10,634 nt of DNA from an uncultured Porphyromonadaceae bacterium (GTDB taxonomy: Bacteria; Bacteroidota; Bacteroidia; Bacteroidales; Muribaculaceae): NCBI GenBank assembly GCA_902475285.1, contig CABRZA010000081.1, positions 1 through 10,634 of the forward strand. Direction: 5' to 3'. The notes below the pieces were generated by a model. The model had not been told where the DNA came from. It did not search any database and was given only the letters and a program-made list of their open reading frames with translations. A program made the position numbers and the translations under genes. Below, piece by piece: positions 1 to 6,998 of the stretch. The number at the start of each line of letters is the position of its first letter. The stretch's first letter is position 1.

Positions 1-78
1 AAAATAGATGGTTTATTGTATAAAAGCAAATTTGTTCCCAAAAATCGACATTTGTGTCACTTTTTGGCAGCGGGACCG

Positions 79-142
79 AAAATCTTTCTTTCGAGAGAAA
101 GATTTTGGCGGATTTTTTTCTTTTGAGAGAAAGATTTTTGCA
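79..142. repeat. Degenerate tandem hairpin repeat downstream of the Crp/Fnr gene
   Basis: Two imperfect copies of a 23-base unit lie at 88-110 and 120-142 (32-base period), agreeing at 20 of 23 positions. The first forms a perfect 11-bp inverted repeat, AAAATCTTTCT (79-89) with AGAAAGATTTT (96-106), around a 6-base loop. The second forms a weaker 5-6 bp stem. A further small perfect hairpin, GCTGA-AAA-TCAGC, lies at 147-159. The stretch 1-195 has no gene I can support. The hairpins lie just past the stop codon of the minus-strand regulator and could slow or end its transcription, but no clean stem plus T-tract is present on that strand, so a terminator role is only inferred. Confidence 0.6.
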
Positions 143-195
143 ATGCGCTGAAAATCAGCAGTGTGTGAGTGATGTTTTTTTAGGGGCGGGCGGCG

Positions 196-894
196 TCAGC
201 CGAATTTGCTGATTTTGCGGAGCATGGGCTCGTTGATGATTTTTATGCGTCGGCCGTCGACGATTAGTAGCTTTTCGGATACGAAGGTGGAGAGGGTGCG
301 TATGGCGTTGGAGGTGGTCATGTTTGAGAGGTTGGCCAGGTCTTCGCGTGCCATGTAGATTTTGAGAGTGCAGTTGTCGTCCTCGTATCCGTAGTTGTCG
401 AGGAGTACGATGAGAGCTTCGGCGAGGCGGCCGCGTATGTGCTTCTGTGTGAGGTTGACAATGCGGGTGTCGGAGCCGCCGAGGTTGTGCGAGAGCTCGT
501 GGATGAAGAACCACGCGAGCTTGATGTTTTTGTCGATGAGCTCTTCGACGAGTTTTAGCGGGATGGCTCCGAGGGTCGAGGGCTCGAATGCGAGTGCGCT
601 CGACACGTATGGCTCGTTGGCGAAATATGCGCGGTAGCCGAAGTACTGCACCGGGCGGATGAGACGGATGATCTGCACGCGGCCGCCGACGCCTTCCTTG
701 GTCTTTTTCACCTTACCTTTGAGGAGACACCATAGGTATTCCGGTTCTTCGCCTTCGGCATATATGAGTTGGTTTTTCTTGAAAGTGTGTATATGAAGAT
801 TCTCGGCCACGGCGCGGCGTTCGTCGGGCGTAAGTATCGACCATATTTCGGCCATGTCTTCATCGATCACTTTCCGAAGGGTGTCTTTTATCAT
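196..894 (-). CDS. Crp/Fnr family transcriptional regulator
   Basis: A 232-residue protein with the two-domain layout of the Crp/Fnr family. A cyclic-nucleotide-binding-like beta-barrel spans about residues 19-115 (including YLWCLLKGKVKK and YFGYRAYFANEPY, the latter typical of Bacteroidetes members). It is followed by a dimer helix and a winged helix-turn-helix at about 145-225, with a likely recognition helix around MTTSNAIRTLSTF (192-204). There is no N-terminal cysteine cluster, so it is not an iron-sulfur FNR, and the arginine-serine phosphate-binding motif of cAMP-binding CRP is not evident; the effector is unknown. The ATG at 894 is preceded by a well-formed promoter about 65 bases upstream; an internal ATG at 855 would trim 13 residues. 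The gene is divergent from the sensor kinase. Family assignment is firm; targets are not predictable. Confidence 0.9.
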   Translation of the reverse strand: MIKDTLRKVIDEDMAEIWSILTPDERRAVAENLHIHTFKKNQLIYAEGEEPEYLWCLLKGKVKKTKEGVGGRVQIIRLIRPVQYFGYRAYFANEPYVSSALAFEPSTLGAIPLKLVEELIDKNIKLAWFFIHELSHNLGGSDTRIVNLTQKHIRGRLAEALIVLLDNYGYEDDNCTLKIYMAREDLANLSNMTTSNAIRTLSTFVSEKLLIVDGRRIKIINEPMLRKISKFG

Positions 895-959
895 AGAGTT
901 AAGAATGCGAAGGGTGGGTTGGCGCTTGCAGGGTGCCGTATAATTATGTTATTCGACAG

Positions 960-991
960 CAAAGTTACATATTTTTATATTGCCGTGCAAA
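960..991 (-). promoter_or_regulatory. Promoter of the Crp/Fnr gene
   Basis: Read on the minus strand this is TTTG (988-991), a 20-base spacer, then TAACTTTG (960-967), a perfect match to the Bacteroidetes -33/-7 consensus. Transcription would start near 954, giving a leader of about 60 bases before the ATG at 894. Confidence 0.75.
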
Positions 992-1018
992 TTATTATAT
1001 TTTTTTCAAGCAATTTTG

Positions 1019-1033
1019 TTGACAAAACGTCAA
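1019..1033. promoter_or_regulatory. Palindrome TTGAC-N5-GTCAA, candidate operator
   Basis: TTGAC (1019-1023) and GTCAA (1029-1033) are a perfect inverted repeat around AAAAC. It overlaps a second inverted repeat, TTTTGT-TG-ACAAAA (1014-1027). The half-site resembles the TTGAT/ATCAA half-sites of FNR boxes but has a 5-base rather than 4-base spacer. It sits in the divergent region between a Crp/Fnr regulator and the sensor kinase gene, about 70 bases upstream of the regulator's predicted start of transcription, a usual position for an activator or autoregulatory site. Binding is inferred from position and symmetry only. Confidence 0.4.
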
Positions 1034-1083
1034 AGAAACTGCCGTTTAGTCGGTAATTCGCTGCTGTTGGTCGATTTTGATTT

Positions 1084-1112
1084 TTTGCTTCGGGGGGAAT
1101 TATTTATTTTTG
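1084..1112 (+). promoter_or_regulatory. Promoter of the sensor kinase operon
   Basis: TATTTTTG (1105-1112) matches the TAnnTTTG -7 element perfectly. The nearest upstream TTTG (1084-1087) is 17 bases away, a little short of the usual 19-21. A start near 1118 leaves a leader of roughly 13 bases before the ATG at 1131, which argues against any start codon upstream of this promoter. Confidence 0.6.
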
Positions 1113-1130
1113 TGCAGTAAAAGCGACACT

Positions 1131-2213
1131 ATGAAAGTATCGGAGAAACTCAGCGGTTCGCGCGGCCGGATAGCCGGCGTAGCCACGCATCTGCTCTTCA
1201 TCACTATAATATTCATTCTGCCGGAGCTGCTTATGGCCATCGCCATGCCGCAACGCAACGGCTTCACGTTCTATCCGGGTTTCTATGTGAAGAATCTGGT
1301 TTATATCGCCGTTTTCTACATGAACTATTTCGTGCTCATCGACCGCACCCTTGGCCGCGCCACCGACCGCCGGGCCATAGCTCGCTTCGTGCTGTGGAAT
1401 CTGCTGGTGATCCTGTGTGCGCTGGCGCTGTGCTGGGTGCTGAGCAATGTGGTGTTCCCGGCGCCGCGCCGCCATGGCCATCTGCCTGCGGGGAGCCGCC
1501 GCGCACTGCTGAAGGCTGCGAGTTTCCTCATACGCGACGGCGCCATGCTCATCCTCACGGTGGCACTTGCCGTGGCGTTGCGCCTGTCGGCGAAGTGGAA
1601 CGACCTGCGGCACCGGCATCAGGAACTTTTGGCGAGCCAGCGCGCCACCGAGCTCGACAGCCTCAAAAGCCAGCTCAACCCGCATTTTCTATTCAACACC
1701 CTCAACACCATATATGCCCTCATCGCCGTCGACGGCGCCGACGCGCAGCGTGCCGTGCACCGGCTGTCGGGGCTGCTGCGCTACATGCTCTACGAGGATG
1801 TGGCGGCAGTGCCTCTGCGCCGTGAGGCCGACTTCATAGAGGACTATGTGTCGCTGATGAAGCTGCGCCTGTCGGGGCGCGATGTGGTGCTTACGGTCGA
1901 CCTTGCCGACAAAGCCACCTCCAACGTGCCGCCGTTGCTCTTCGTCCCTTTGGTGGAAAACGCTTTCAAATACGGCACTGCCGGTGCCGACCATGTGCCG
2001 GTGGAGATTTCGCTGGTGGTTGAGGGCGACGCCGCGGTGTGCACCACGCGCAATGCCTACACTCCCGGCGAGGGCGGCCGCGAGGGCAGCTCGGGCATAG
2101 GTCTGGCCAACCTGCGGCGTCGCCTCACGCTGCTCTTCGGGCAGAAGGCGTCGTTCGGCACGGTGGCCGACGGGTATCTGTACACCGCGCGCCTTGTGGT
2201 GCCGCTAACGTAA
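1131..2213 (+). CDS. LytS/YehU-type sensor histidine kinase (His_kinase PF06580 family)
   Basis: A 360-residue membrane sensor kinase. Four hydrophobic segments at about 17-39, 54-70, 84-108 and 136-152 form the membrane sensor. A short helical linker rich in charged residues (155-180) leads to the phosphoacceptor motif QLNPHFLFNTLN (181-192, His185). The ATP-binding part has the N-box VPLVENAFKYG (272-282, Asn277) and the glycine box SGIGLANLRRRL (321-332). There is no extracellular ligand domain beyond the short loops, so the stimulus is probably sensed within the membrane. The ATG at 1131 is chosen because a -7 element lies at 1105-1112; the reading frame stays open further upstream to a TTG at 1077, but that would place the promoter inside the gene. 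The LytTR regulator follows after 10 bases, so the two form an operon and a two-component pair. The stimulus and regulated genes are unknown. Confidence 0.92.
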   Translation: MKVSEKLSGSRGRIAGVATHLLFITIIFILPELLMAIAMPQRNGFTFYPGFYVKNLVYIAVFYMNYFVLIDRTLGRATDRRAIARFVLWNLLVILCALALCWVLSNVVFPAPRRHGHLPAGSRRALLKAASFLIRDGAMLILTVALAVALRLSAKWNDLRHRHQELLASQRATELDSLKSQLNPHFLFNTLNTIYALIAVDGADAQRAVHRLSGLLRYMLYEDVAAVPLRREADFIEDYVSLMKLRLSGRDVVLTVDLADKATSNVPPLLFVPLVENAFKYGTAGADHVPVEISLVVEGDAAVCTTRNAYTPGEGGREGSSGIGLANLRRRLTLLFGQKASFGTVADGYLYTARLVVPLT

Positions 2214-2223
2214 AGATAATGTT

Positions 2224-2940
2224 ATGAGTGAACTAAATCCTATACGCTGTCTGGTGGTCGACGACGAGCCTTTGGCGTCGGCCCTTATCCGTTCCTATGT
2301 GGAGCGGACGCCTTTCCTCACCTGTGTGGGCGAGGCCCACAGTGCCGACGAGGCCATGGCCGTCATCGACGGCGGCGACGTGGAGGCTCTCTTCCTCGAC
2401 ATCCGCATGCCGCGTCTGAGCGGCATGGAGCTTGCGCGCATGCTTCCGCCGGGGGTGAGGGTGGTGTTTACCACGGCCTATGCCGACCATGCCGTGGAGG
2501 GCTTCCGTGTCGACGCCTCCGACTATCTGCTCAAACCGGTGAGCTACGACGAGTTTATCGAGGCAGCCGCGCGTTTGCGGCGCGAGCTGCGCGATGCCGT
2601 GCCTGTGCGCGTGGATGGCGCGCCGGCAGTGCGTTTCATCACGGTTAAGAGCGGCTACAAGCTGCGGCGCATACCCGTGGGCGACATTCTTTTCATCGAG
2701 GGGCTGAAGGACTATGTGAAGATCTATGTGGCCGGCGAGCCTCAGGCGGTGCTGTCGCTGATGAGTGTGAAGAGCCTCGAGGACAGTCTGCCGGCGGAGA
2801 GCTTCATGAGGGTGCACCGTTCGTTTATCGTCAACCTCGACCGCGTGCGCGTGGTGGAGCGCAACTGCATCATCATGGCCGACCGGGCCATTCCCGTGAG
2901 CGACAGCTACCGCCACGCCTTTTTCGAAAGGCTGCAATAG
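2224..2940 (+). CDS. LytTR-family DNA-binding response regulator
   Basis: A 238-residue protein. The receiver domain occupies about 5-122, with acidic pocket Asp13/Asp14, phosphoacceptor Asp59 in LFLDIRMP, Thr83/Thr84 and Lys104 in YLLKPVS, so all catalytic positions are intact. A LytTR DNA-binding domain follows at about 137-236, with its typical blocks DILFIEGLKDYVKIY and FMRVHRSFIVNL. This domain binds DNA through beta-strands rather than a helix-turn-helix and usually recognises direct repeats. The gene begins 10 bases after the kinase stop codon and has no separate promoter, so it should be co-transcribed and phosphorylated by that kinase. The adjacent exported protease, transcribed towards it, may or may not be a target; nothing in the sequence proves it. 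Confidence 0.94.
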   Translation: MSELNPIRCLVVDDEPLASALIRSYVERTPFLTCVGEAHSADEAMAVIDGGDVEALFLDIRMPRLSGMELARMLPPGVRVVFTTAYADHAVEGFRVDASDYLLKPVSYDEFIEAAARLRRELRDAVPVRVDGAPAVRFITVKSGYKLRRIPVGDILFIEGLKDYVKIYVAGEPQAVLSLMSVKSLEDSLPAESFMRVHRSFIVNLDRVRVVERNCIIMADRAIPVSDSYRHAFFERLQ

Positions 2941-3003
2941 CCGGGTGTCGCTGAAGCTCCACGCACTGACAAAATTATTTTAAAAGGTTACCTTTCCAAT
3001 ACG

Positions 3004-3119
3004 CGAGTGGGTTGACACCCACTCGGATTAAAATGTCGCCGCCAACGCGGCTTGCGTGCCTTGTTGTTGATTTACACGGGCTTACGCCCGTGCCTATAAA
3101 AATATCGCCGCTATGCGGC
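3004..3119. repeat. Two-copy double-hairpin intergenic repeat
   Basis: This fills most of the 326-base gap 2941-3266, where I see no convincing gene. Each unit has a first hairpin with a G-rich 5' arm, about 12-14 AT-rich bases, and a second hairpin of the form GCCGC-loop-GCGGC. Unit 1: CGAGTGGG (3004-3011) pairs with CCCACTCG (3018-3025), then GCCGC-CAAC-GCGGC (3038-3051). Unit 2: CACGGGC (3075-3081) pairs with GCCCGTG (3086-3092), then GCCGC-TAT-GCGGC (3107-3119). All four stems are perfect, and the two first stems differ in sequence yet both keep complementarity, a sign of structural conservation. The layout resembles REP-like dispersed elements. Copy number elsewhere in the genome cannot be judged from this window. 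Confidence 0.75.
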
Positions 3120-3124
3120 TTTTT
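3107..3124 (+). terminator. Probable terminator of the kinase/regulator operon
   Basis: GCCGC-TAT-GCGGC (3107-3119) is followed directly by five T residues (3120-3124). The stem is only 5 bp but is all G-C. On the other strand it is followed by GATATTTTTA, so it could act in both directions. It is the last hairpin of the repeat element, so termination may be a secondary use of it. Confidence 0.45.
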
Positions 3125-3213
3125 CATGGTATTTGGCTGTGCCCTTAAATAAATATTGTATCGCATTAATGCTTTATGATTGAATATGAAGTGTTTATGT
3201 GAATATGTGGTGC

Positions 3214-3247
3214 AAAAAACAAGCCCCGGCTGTGAGGCCGGGGCTTG
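3214..3247 (-). terminator. Intrinsic terminator of the M6 protease gene
   Basis: A perfect 11-bp GC-rich stem (3220-3230 with 3237-3247) around a 6-base loop is followed on the minus strand by six T residues (A-tract 3214-3219 on the plus strand). It begins 20 bases past the protease stop codon. There is no T-tract in the plus direction, so it serves the minus-strand gene only. Confidence 0.9.
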
Positions 3248-3266
3248 GTGTATGGGGGATGGGGGG

Positions 3267-6113
3267 TTACTTGGCGATGAGCTTGCGTGCGCCGGCGGGG
3301 GTGGCTACGATGTAGAGGCCTGCGGCGGGGAGCTCGACGGTGGCTTCGCCGGCAGCGGTGGCGGTTGCAGCTGCCACGAGGCTGCCAGAGAGGGTGTAGA
3401 CCTTCACGGTGTCGGCGGCGTTGCCGGTGTAGGTGAGGGTGAGGCCGTTGAGGTGCAGGGCGGAGGCGCTGCTCTCGATGTCGGCCACGCCGGCGCTGAC
3501 GGCAACCTCAACGAGGTTGGAAGCCTTCGACTGGCGGCCGAGGGCGTCGACGCCCTTGACGGAGTAGCGGAGCGAGGTGACTCCGGCGGGTACGGTGACG
3601 GTGTAGGAGAGTTTGCCTTCGGCGGAGGCGTCGGCTACGATGGTGGAGAAGGTCATCTGGCCGTGCGACACCTTGATGTCGTCGATGGCGCAGTTGCCGG
3701 AGTTCTTGTTGAACACGAAGCGTATCTGGCGGATTTCGCCGTTGACGGCAACGCTGATTGTTGAGCCGGCGTTGTTGTAGACGTTGAGGGGCGCCACTTT
3801 GTGGAGTGCCGACCATGTGGTGGACTCGCTGCTGCGGCCCTGGATGTCCATCGACGATGATGCGGATGCGTTGGCGCCGCGGAGCCAGAAGTCGATGTTT
3901 GTGACGTTGCCGGTGTAGAGGGGCGAAACGAGTTCCATGCCGTTGGAGCTGAATTTGAGCGAGGGCGAAGCTTCGCCGTAGAAGCCCACGGATGTGCTCT
4001 TGTAGAGGTCGGTCGACTTTCCGGAGAATGTCCATCCTTCGGGGAGTGCGAGGGCGCTGTCGCTCTTGCCGCCGTCGACGAGGTCGATGGCCGTGCCGCC
4101 GTCGCAGAATCCTTCGACGGTGACGAGGTAGTCGACGGCGCCTTCAAGGGCGTCCCATTCGAGGGTGGCGTTGCCGTTGGCGCTGTTGCCGGAGGTAGCC
4201 ACGGGAGCGGTGTAGATGAAGTCGATTTCGGGCGTGGTGGCCTTGGTTTCGGCGGAGTAGTCGCTGAGGATGCGGCCGTTGGTGGCGCGGAGCTTCACGG
4301 CGTATTCGGTGTTGCCGTTGAGGCCTTCGAGGGTGTATGATGTCACGTTGCCCACGGCGAAGTCGGTGTAGGCAGCCATGGGGGTGCCGTTGGCGCTTAC
4401 GCAGATGTCGTAGCCGTTGGCGCGGTCGACGGCTGTCCATTCAACTTTCATGGTGCCGTCGGCGGCAGGAGTGAGGACGGGAGCCTCGGGCACGGAGAGG
4501 TCGAAGTTGCCGCCGCAGACGTTGAAGGTTATGGTTCCGTCGGTGTTCTCGGTGATGTCGGTTATGGGCATGTCGATGGGTCGGCGTCCCCAGTCGACGA
4601 GTGCGGGAGTTGTCGACGATGTGAATGAGCGCACCTTGGCAGTGCCGGGGAAGGGGTATCCTGCCATTGCGGTGTCGTAGCCCGAGGGGTTGTTGTTGGC
4701 CTCGACGATGTCGACGTTCTGCTGCGAGCGGTTGTTGTTGACGGCGTTGCGGTCCCATACGGTCTGGTCGAAGTTGATGTGCCATATGAGCATGCCGTGG
4801 CCGGGGAGGTAGGTGTCCCAGCCGGTCTGTTGGCGGTTCTCGAGGAGGAAGAATTCAGTGTCGCTCTGTGTGGGGATGAGGTAGGATACGTTCGACTCGG
4901 CGATGTGGCGGAGGGTCACGGTTTCGGCGCCGGTGAGCACCACGGGGTCGTTCCAGGTCATGGCGTTGCGCTCGTAGGCCGAGTATGCGGGGGGAGTGCG
5001 GCCGTTGTTGCTGTAGCTGCCCTGGTCCATGATGTCCCATGTCATGGGGGTGCAGTAGAGGTTCGACGATGTGGCGTAGAGGTCGGGGAGGCCTATCACG
5101 TGGCCGTACTCATGGCAGAAAGTGCCGATGCCGCAGGGTATGCCGTCGGTAATTTCGTTGGAGCAGGCGTAGCTGAAAATTCGTTTGCCGTTGTAAACCG
5201 GGCCTTTGGAAATTTCGAAGCTGTGGGGCCATACGGTGTTGGCCGAGCCGCCGTCGGCTTCGCCCTGGCCGGCGTAGATTACGTAGATGTTGTCGACGCA
5301 GCCGTCGTTGTCGAAGTCGTACTCCGAGAAGTCGATTTGGTCGGCGAGGGCTTCTGCGGCCTCGAGCACCATTTCTTCGGGGCGGAGGTCATTGCCGTAG
5401 TTGTCGTTGCCGCCGTAGTACGACATGTTGTTCTTCATCGTCACGGGGCCGTATACGTCGAACTCGGGGTCGAAGTTGCCGTTGCTCTGTGCCAGGAAGT
5501 AGTCGCGTGCGGAGCCTGTGCCGGAGTAGTCGGAGAAGCCCTCCTGGTTGAGCATGCGGTTGAAGAAGTCGTTGGTGTTGGGTGTGCGGAACTTCACGTC
5601 CTTGTATTCCACCAGGAACACGAGGCTCTTCACCTTGCCCTTTCGGGGGTAGTTGGATGTGAAGAGGCCGAGGCCGGCGTATTTGTTGGTGGCGTCGGCA
5701 GCCTTGGCGTCGGCTTTCGCGGGAGCCTTTGTGGCTATGCGCGGTGTGCGTAGGCGGCGTATGTCGAGGGCGCGGGCCGAGAGGGCGTCGCGGAGCGATG
5801 TCTCGTCGGCGCCGGCGAGGAATTGCTTGGCTGCGGCGGAGCGCTTGTCGGCGTCGGCAGCGGCCATGGGGCTGAGGGTGAGGGTTCCGTCGGCTTCGGC
5901 CTTGGCATAGCGGAGGGTGCCTTCGGCGTCGGCCAGAAGCGTCACGCCATCGGGAGTGACGAATGCGTGGCCGAACTCGTCGCCCACGAGCATGGCAGTA
6001 ATCTGCGTGCCGTCGGGCTGTGTGAAAGTCCGGTACACTCGCTTGGCGGGAACGGCGTTGGCTGCCGTGGCGCCCGTCAGAAGCGCGGCAAGAATTAGTG
6101 CTGTCTTTTTCAT
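3267..6113 (-). CDS. Secreted M6-family metalloprotease with FN3 domains and a T9SS-like C-terminal tail
   Basis: A 948-residue exported zinc protease. Residues 1-20 are a Sec signal peptide with a likely cut after ANA. A propeptide-like region (about 21-125) precedes the catalytic domain (about 150-535). The zinc site is HEYGH (334-338) in the M6 pattern HExxHxxGLPD, with Asp344 the probable third ligand, and WDIMDQGSY (359-367) follows as in immune inhibitor A relatives. An EF-hand-like DFDNDGCVD (266-274) probably binds calcium. A fibronectin type III domain lies at 540-627. A second FN3 appears to start at about 635 and resume at about 820, with a beta-rich MAM-like segment (about 671-818) between. 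Residues 876-948 resemble the type A sorting domain of type IX secretion: VKVYTLSGSLV, a Gly-Leu-Tyr-Ile stretch, and a basic end. It is a single-gene unit with its own promoter and terminator. The role, extracellular protein degradation, is inferred from the family. Confidence 0.9.
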   Translation of the reverse strand: MKKTALILAALLTGATAANAVPAKRVYRTFTQPDGTQITAMLVGDEFGHAFVTPDGVTLLADAEGTLRYAKAEADGTLTLSPMAAADADKRSAAAKQFLAGADETSLRDALSARALDIRRLRTPRIATKAPAKADAKAADATNKYAGLGLFTSNYPRKGKVKSLVFLVEYKDVKFRTPNTNDFFNRMLNQEGFSDYSGTGSARDYFLAQSNGNFDPEFDVYGPVTMKNNMSYYGGNDNYGNDLRPEEMVLEAAEALADQIDFSEYDFDNDGCVDNIYVIYAGQGEADGGSANTVWPHSFEISKGPVYNGKRIFSYACSNEITDGIPCGIGTFCHEYGHVIGLPDLYATSSNLYCTPMTWDIMDQGSYSNNGRTPPAYSAYERNAMTWNDPVVLTGAETVTLRHIAESNVSYLIPTQSDTEFFLLENRQQTGWDTYLPGHGMLIWHINFDQTVWDRNAVNNNRSQQNVDIVEANNNPSGYDTAMAGYPFPGTAKVRSFTSSTTPALVDWGRRPIDMPITDITENTDGTITFNVCGGNFDLSVPEAPVLTPAADGTMKVEWTAVDRANGYDICVSANGTPMAAYTDFAVGNVTSYTLEGLNGNTEYAVKLRATNGRILSDYSAETKATTPEIDFIYTAPVATSGNSANGNATLEWDALEGAVDYLVTVEGFCDGGTAIDLVDGGKSDSALALPEGWTFSGKSTDLYKSTSVGFYGEASPSLKFSSNGMELVSPLYTGNVTNIDFWLRGANASASSSMDIQGRSSESTTWSALHKVAPLNVYNNAGSTISVAVNGEIRQIRFVFNKNSGNCAIDDIKVSHGQMTFSTIVADASAEGKLSYTVTVPAGVTSLRYSVKGVDALGRQSKASNLVEVAVSAGVADIESSASALHLNGLTLTYTGNAADTVKVYTLSGSLVAAATATAAGEATVELPAAGLYIVATPAGARKLIAK

Positions 6114-6155
6114 TATTTATGTGGTAGTTGGATTGATTTCTTTATATTGGGACGG

Positions 6156-6188
6156 CAAAGTTAGCGTTTTTGCCGCAAATATGCCAAT
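6156..6188 (-). promoter_or_regulatory. Promoter of the M6 protease gene
   Basis: On the minus strand TAACTTTG (6156-6163) is a perfect -7 element, with ATTG (6185-6188) 21 bases upstream as a fair -33 element. A start near 6150 gives a leader of about 37 bases. This separates the protease from the DUF4919 gene, whose stop codon lies 132 bases upstream of the protease start codon. Confidence 0.65.
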
Positions 6189-6245
6189 AATTTCGACATA
6201 AAGCGATATTTTGCCTATAAAAGACGGCATCTTGACGGCGTATGC

Positions 6246-6998
6246 TCATTCCTCCGTAGCGTCGGCGGCATCGGAGCGCAGGCGCGCCAGCTCGGCGGGG
6301 TGCTTGGCGAAGTACTGGTGGAGCAGCTCGGAGATGTTGAAGTAATAGCCCTTGGGGCCACGGGAGTCGGGAGAGGTGACTTCGATGTAGTCGTAGTATG
6401 GGGGCTCGAAGCGGTTGCCGGTGGCGGTGTGCTTCGAGAGGCTCAGGAAGTCGTATTCGTGCTGTGGGTAGACCACCACGAAAGCGTGCTCGGGGTCGAC
6501 GCCGGTGCCCGAGGCGGCGATGACGAGCAGGAGGTGGTTGAGCTTGTACTGCCATATCTTGGCGAGGTCGTACTTCTTGTTCTGCTCGTAGACGTATATG
6601 CGGTTGGTGAGCTGGCGGAGGTCGACGGGGTTGTCGTCGAGCACCTGGAGGGCGTAGGCGAGCATCTTCTCGCGGTCGGAGCGGGTGCGCTTCTCCTTGG
6701 CGTAGATGGGCATTAGCTCGGCGAGGAGGGCTTTGTTGGGGGCTTCGCGGTAGGGGTCGTAGTCTTCCTGGAAGAGGGTGCCGTAGTAGAAGTACTGGAA
6801 GTCGGTGGCCGACATTGTGGTGTCGTTCTCCATGAATTGGCGCAGGAGTGTTGGGTAGTAGCGCGGCGATGTCTCGTCGACGCTTTCGCGTGCTATTGCC
6901 TCGAGGTTGGGCGCGCCGAGTTCGGCTCGGGCGTTGTTCTTGGCCACGGCCGGGGTGAGTGCCAGTGCGGCGAGAAGGGCTGAGAGTATGCGTTTCAT
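6246..6998 (-). CDS. DUF4919-like secreted protein of unknown function
   Basis: A 250-residue protein with a clear signal peptide (MKRILSALLAALALTPAVA, 1-19) and no later membrane segment, so it should be periplasmic or exported; there is no lipobox cysteine. The body has the features I associate with the Bacteroidetes family DUF4919: a tyrosine-rich block around YFYYGTLFQEDYDPYREAP (69-87), a helical segment ending in YALQVLDDNPVDLRQL (115-130), and a C-terminal block with YYDYIEV (201-207) and KGYYFNISELLHQYF (216-230). The helical centre is reminiscent of tetratricopeptide repeats but no repeat is clear. Its ATG overlaps the stop codon of the upstream membrane protein gene by the 4-base ATGA, indicating translational coupling. 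Function unknown; the family assignment is from memory of its pattern. Confidence 0.75.
   Translation of the reverse strand: MKRILSALLAALALTPAVAKNNARAELGAPNLEAIARESVDETSPRYYPTLLRQFMENDTTMSATDFQYFYYGTLFQEDYDPYREAPNKALLAELMPIYAKEKRTRSDREKMLAYALQVLDDNPVDLRQLTNRIYVYEQNKKYDLAKIWQYKLNHLLLVIAASGTGVDPEHAFVVVYPQHEYDFLSLSKHTATGNRFEPPYYDYIEVTSPDSRGPKGYYFNISELLHQYFAKHPAELARLRSDAADATEE

Noticed and set aside
769..1056. A 95-codon plus-strand frame across the start of the Crp/Fnr gene
   Set aside because: It is antisense to that gene and its promoter, and the translation of the AT-rich part has no domain character.
1077..1130. Upstream TTG start for the sensor kinase
   Set aside because: It would place the -7 promoter element (1105-1112) inside the coding region; the ATG at 1131 begins a normal N-terminus before the first membrane helix.
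2941..3266. CRISPR array in the repeat-bearing gap
   Set aside because: There are only two degenerate units, each itself a double hairpin, with no regular unique spacers and no cas genes.
4779..5753. A 324-codon open frame on the plus strand inside the M6 protease gene
   Set aside because: It is exactly antisense to a protein with clear catalytic motifs; its valine- and glycine-rich translation is what GC-rich codon bias produces on the opposite strand.
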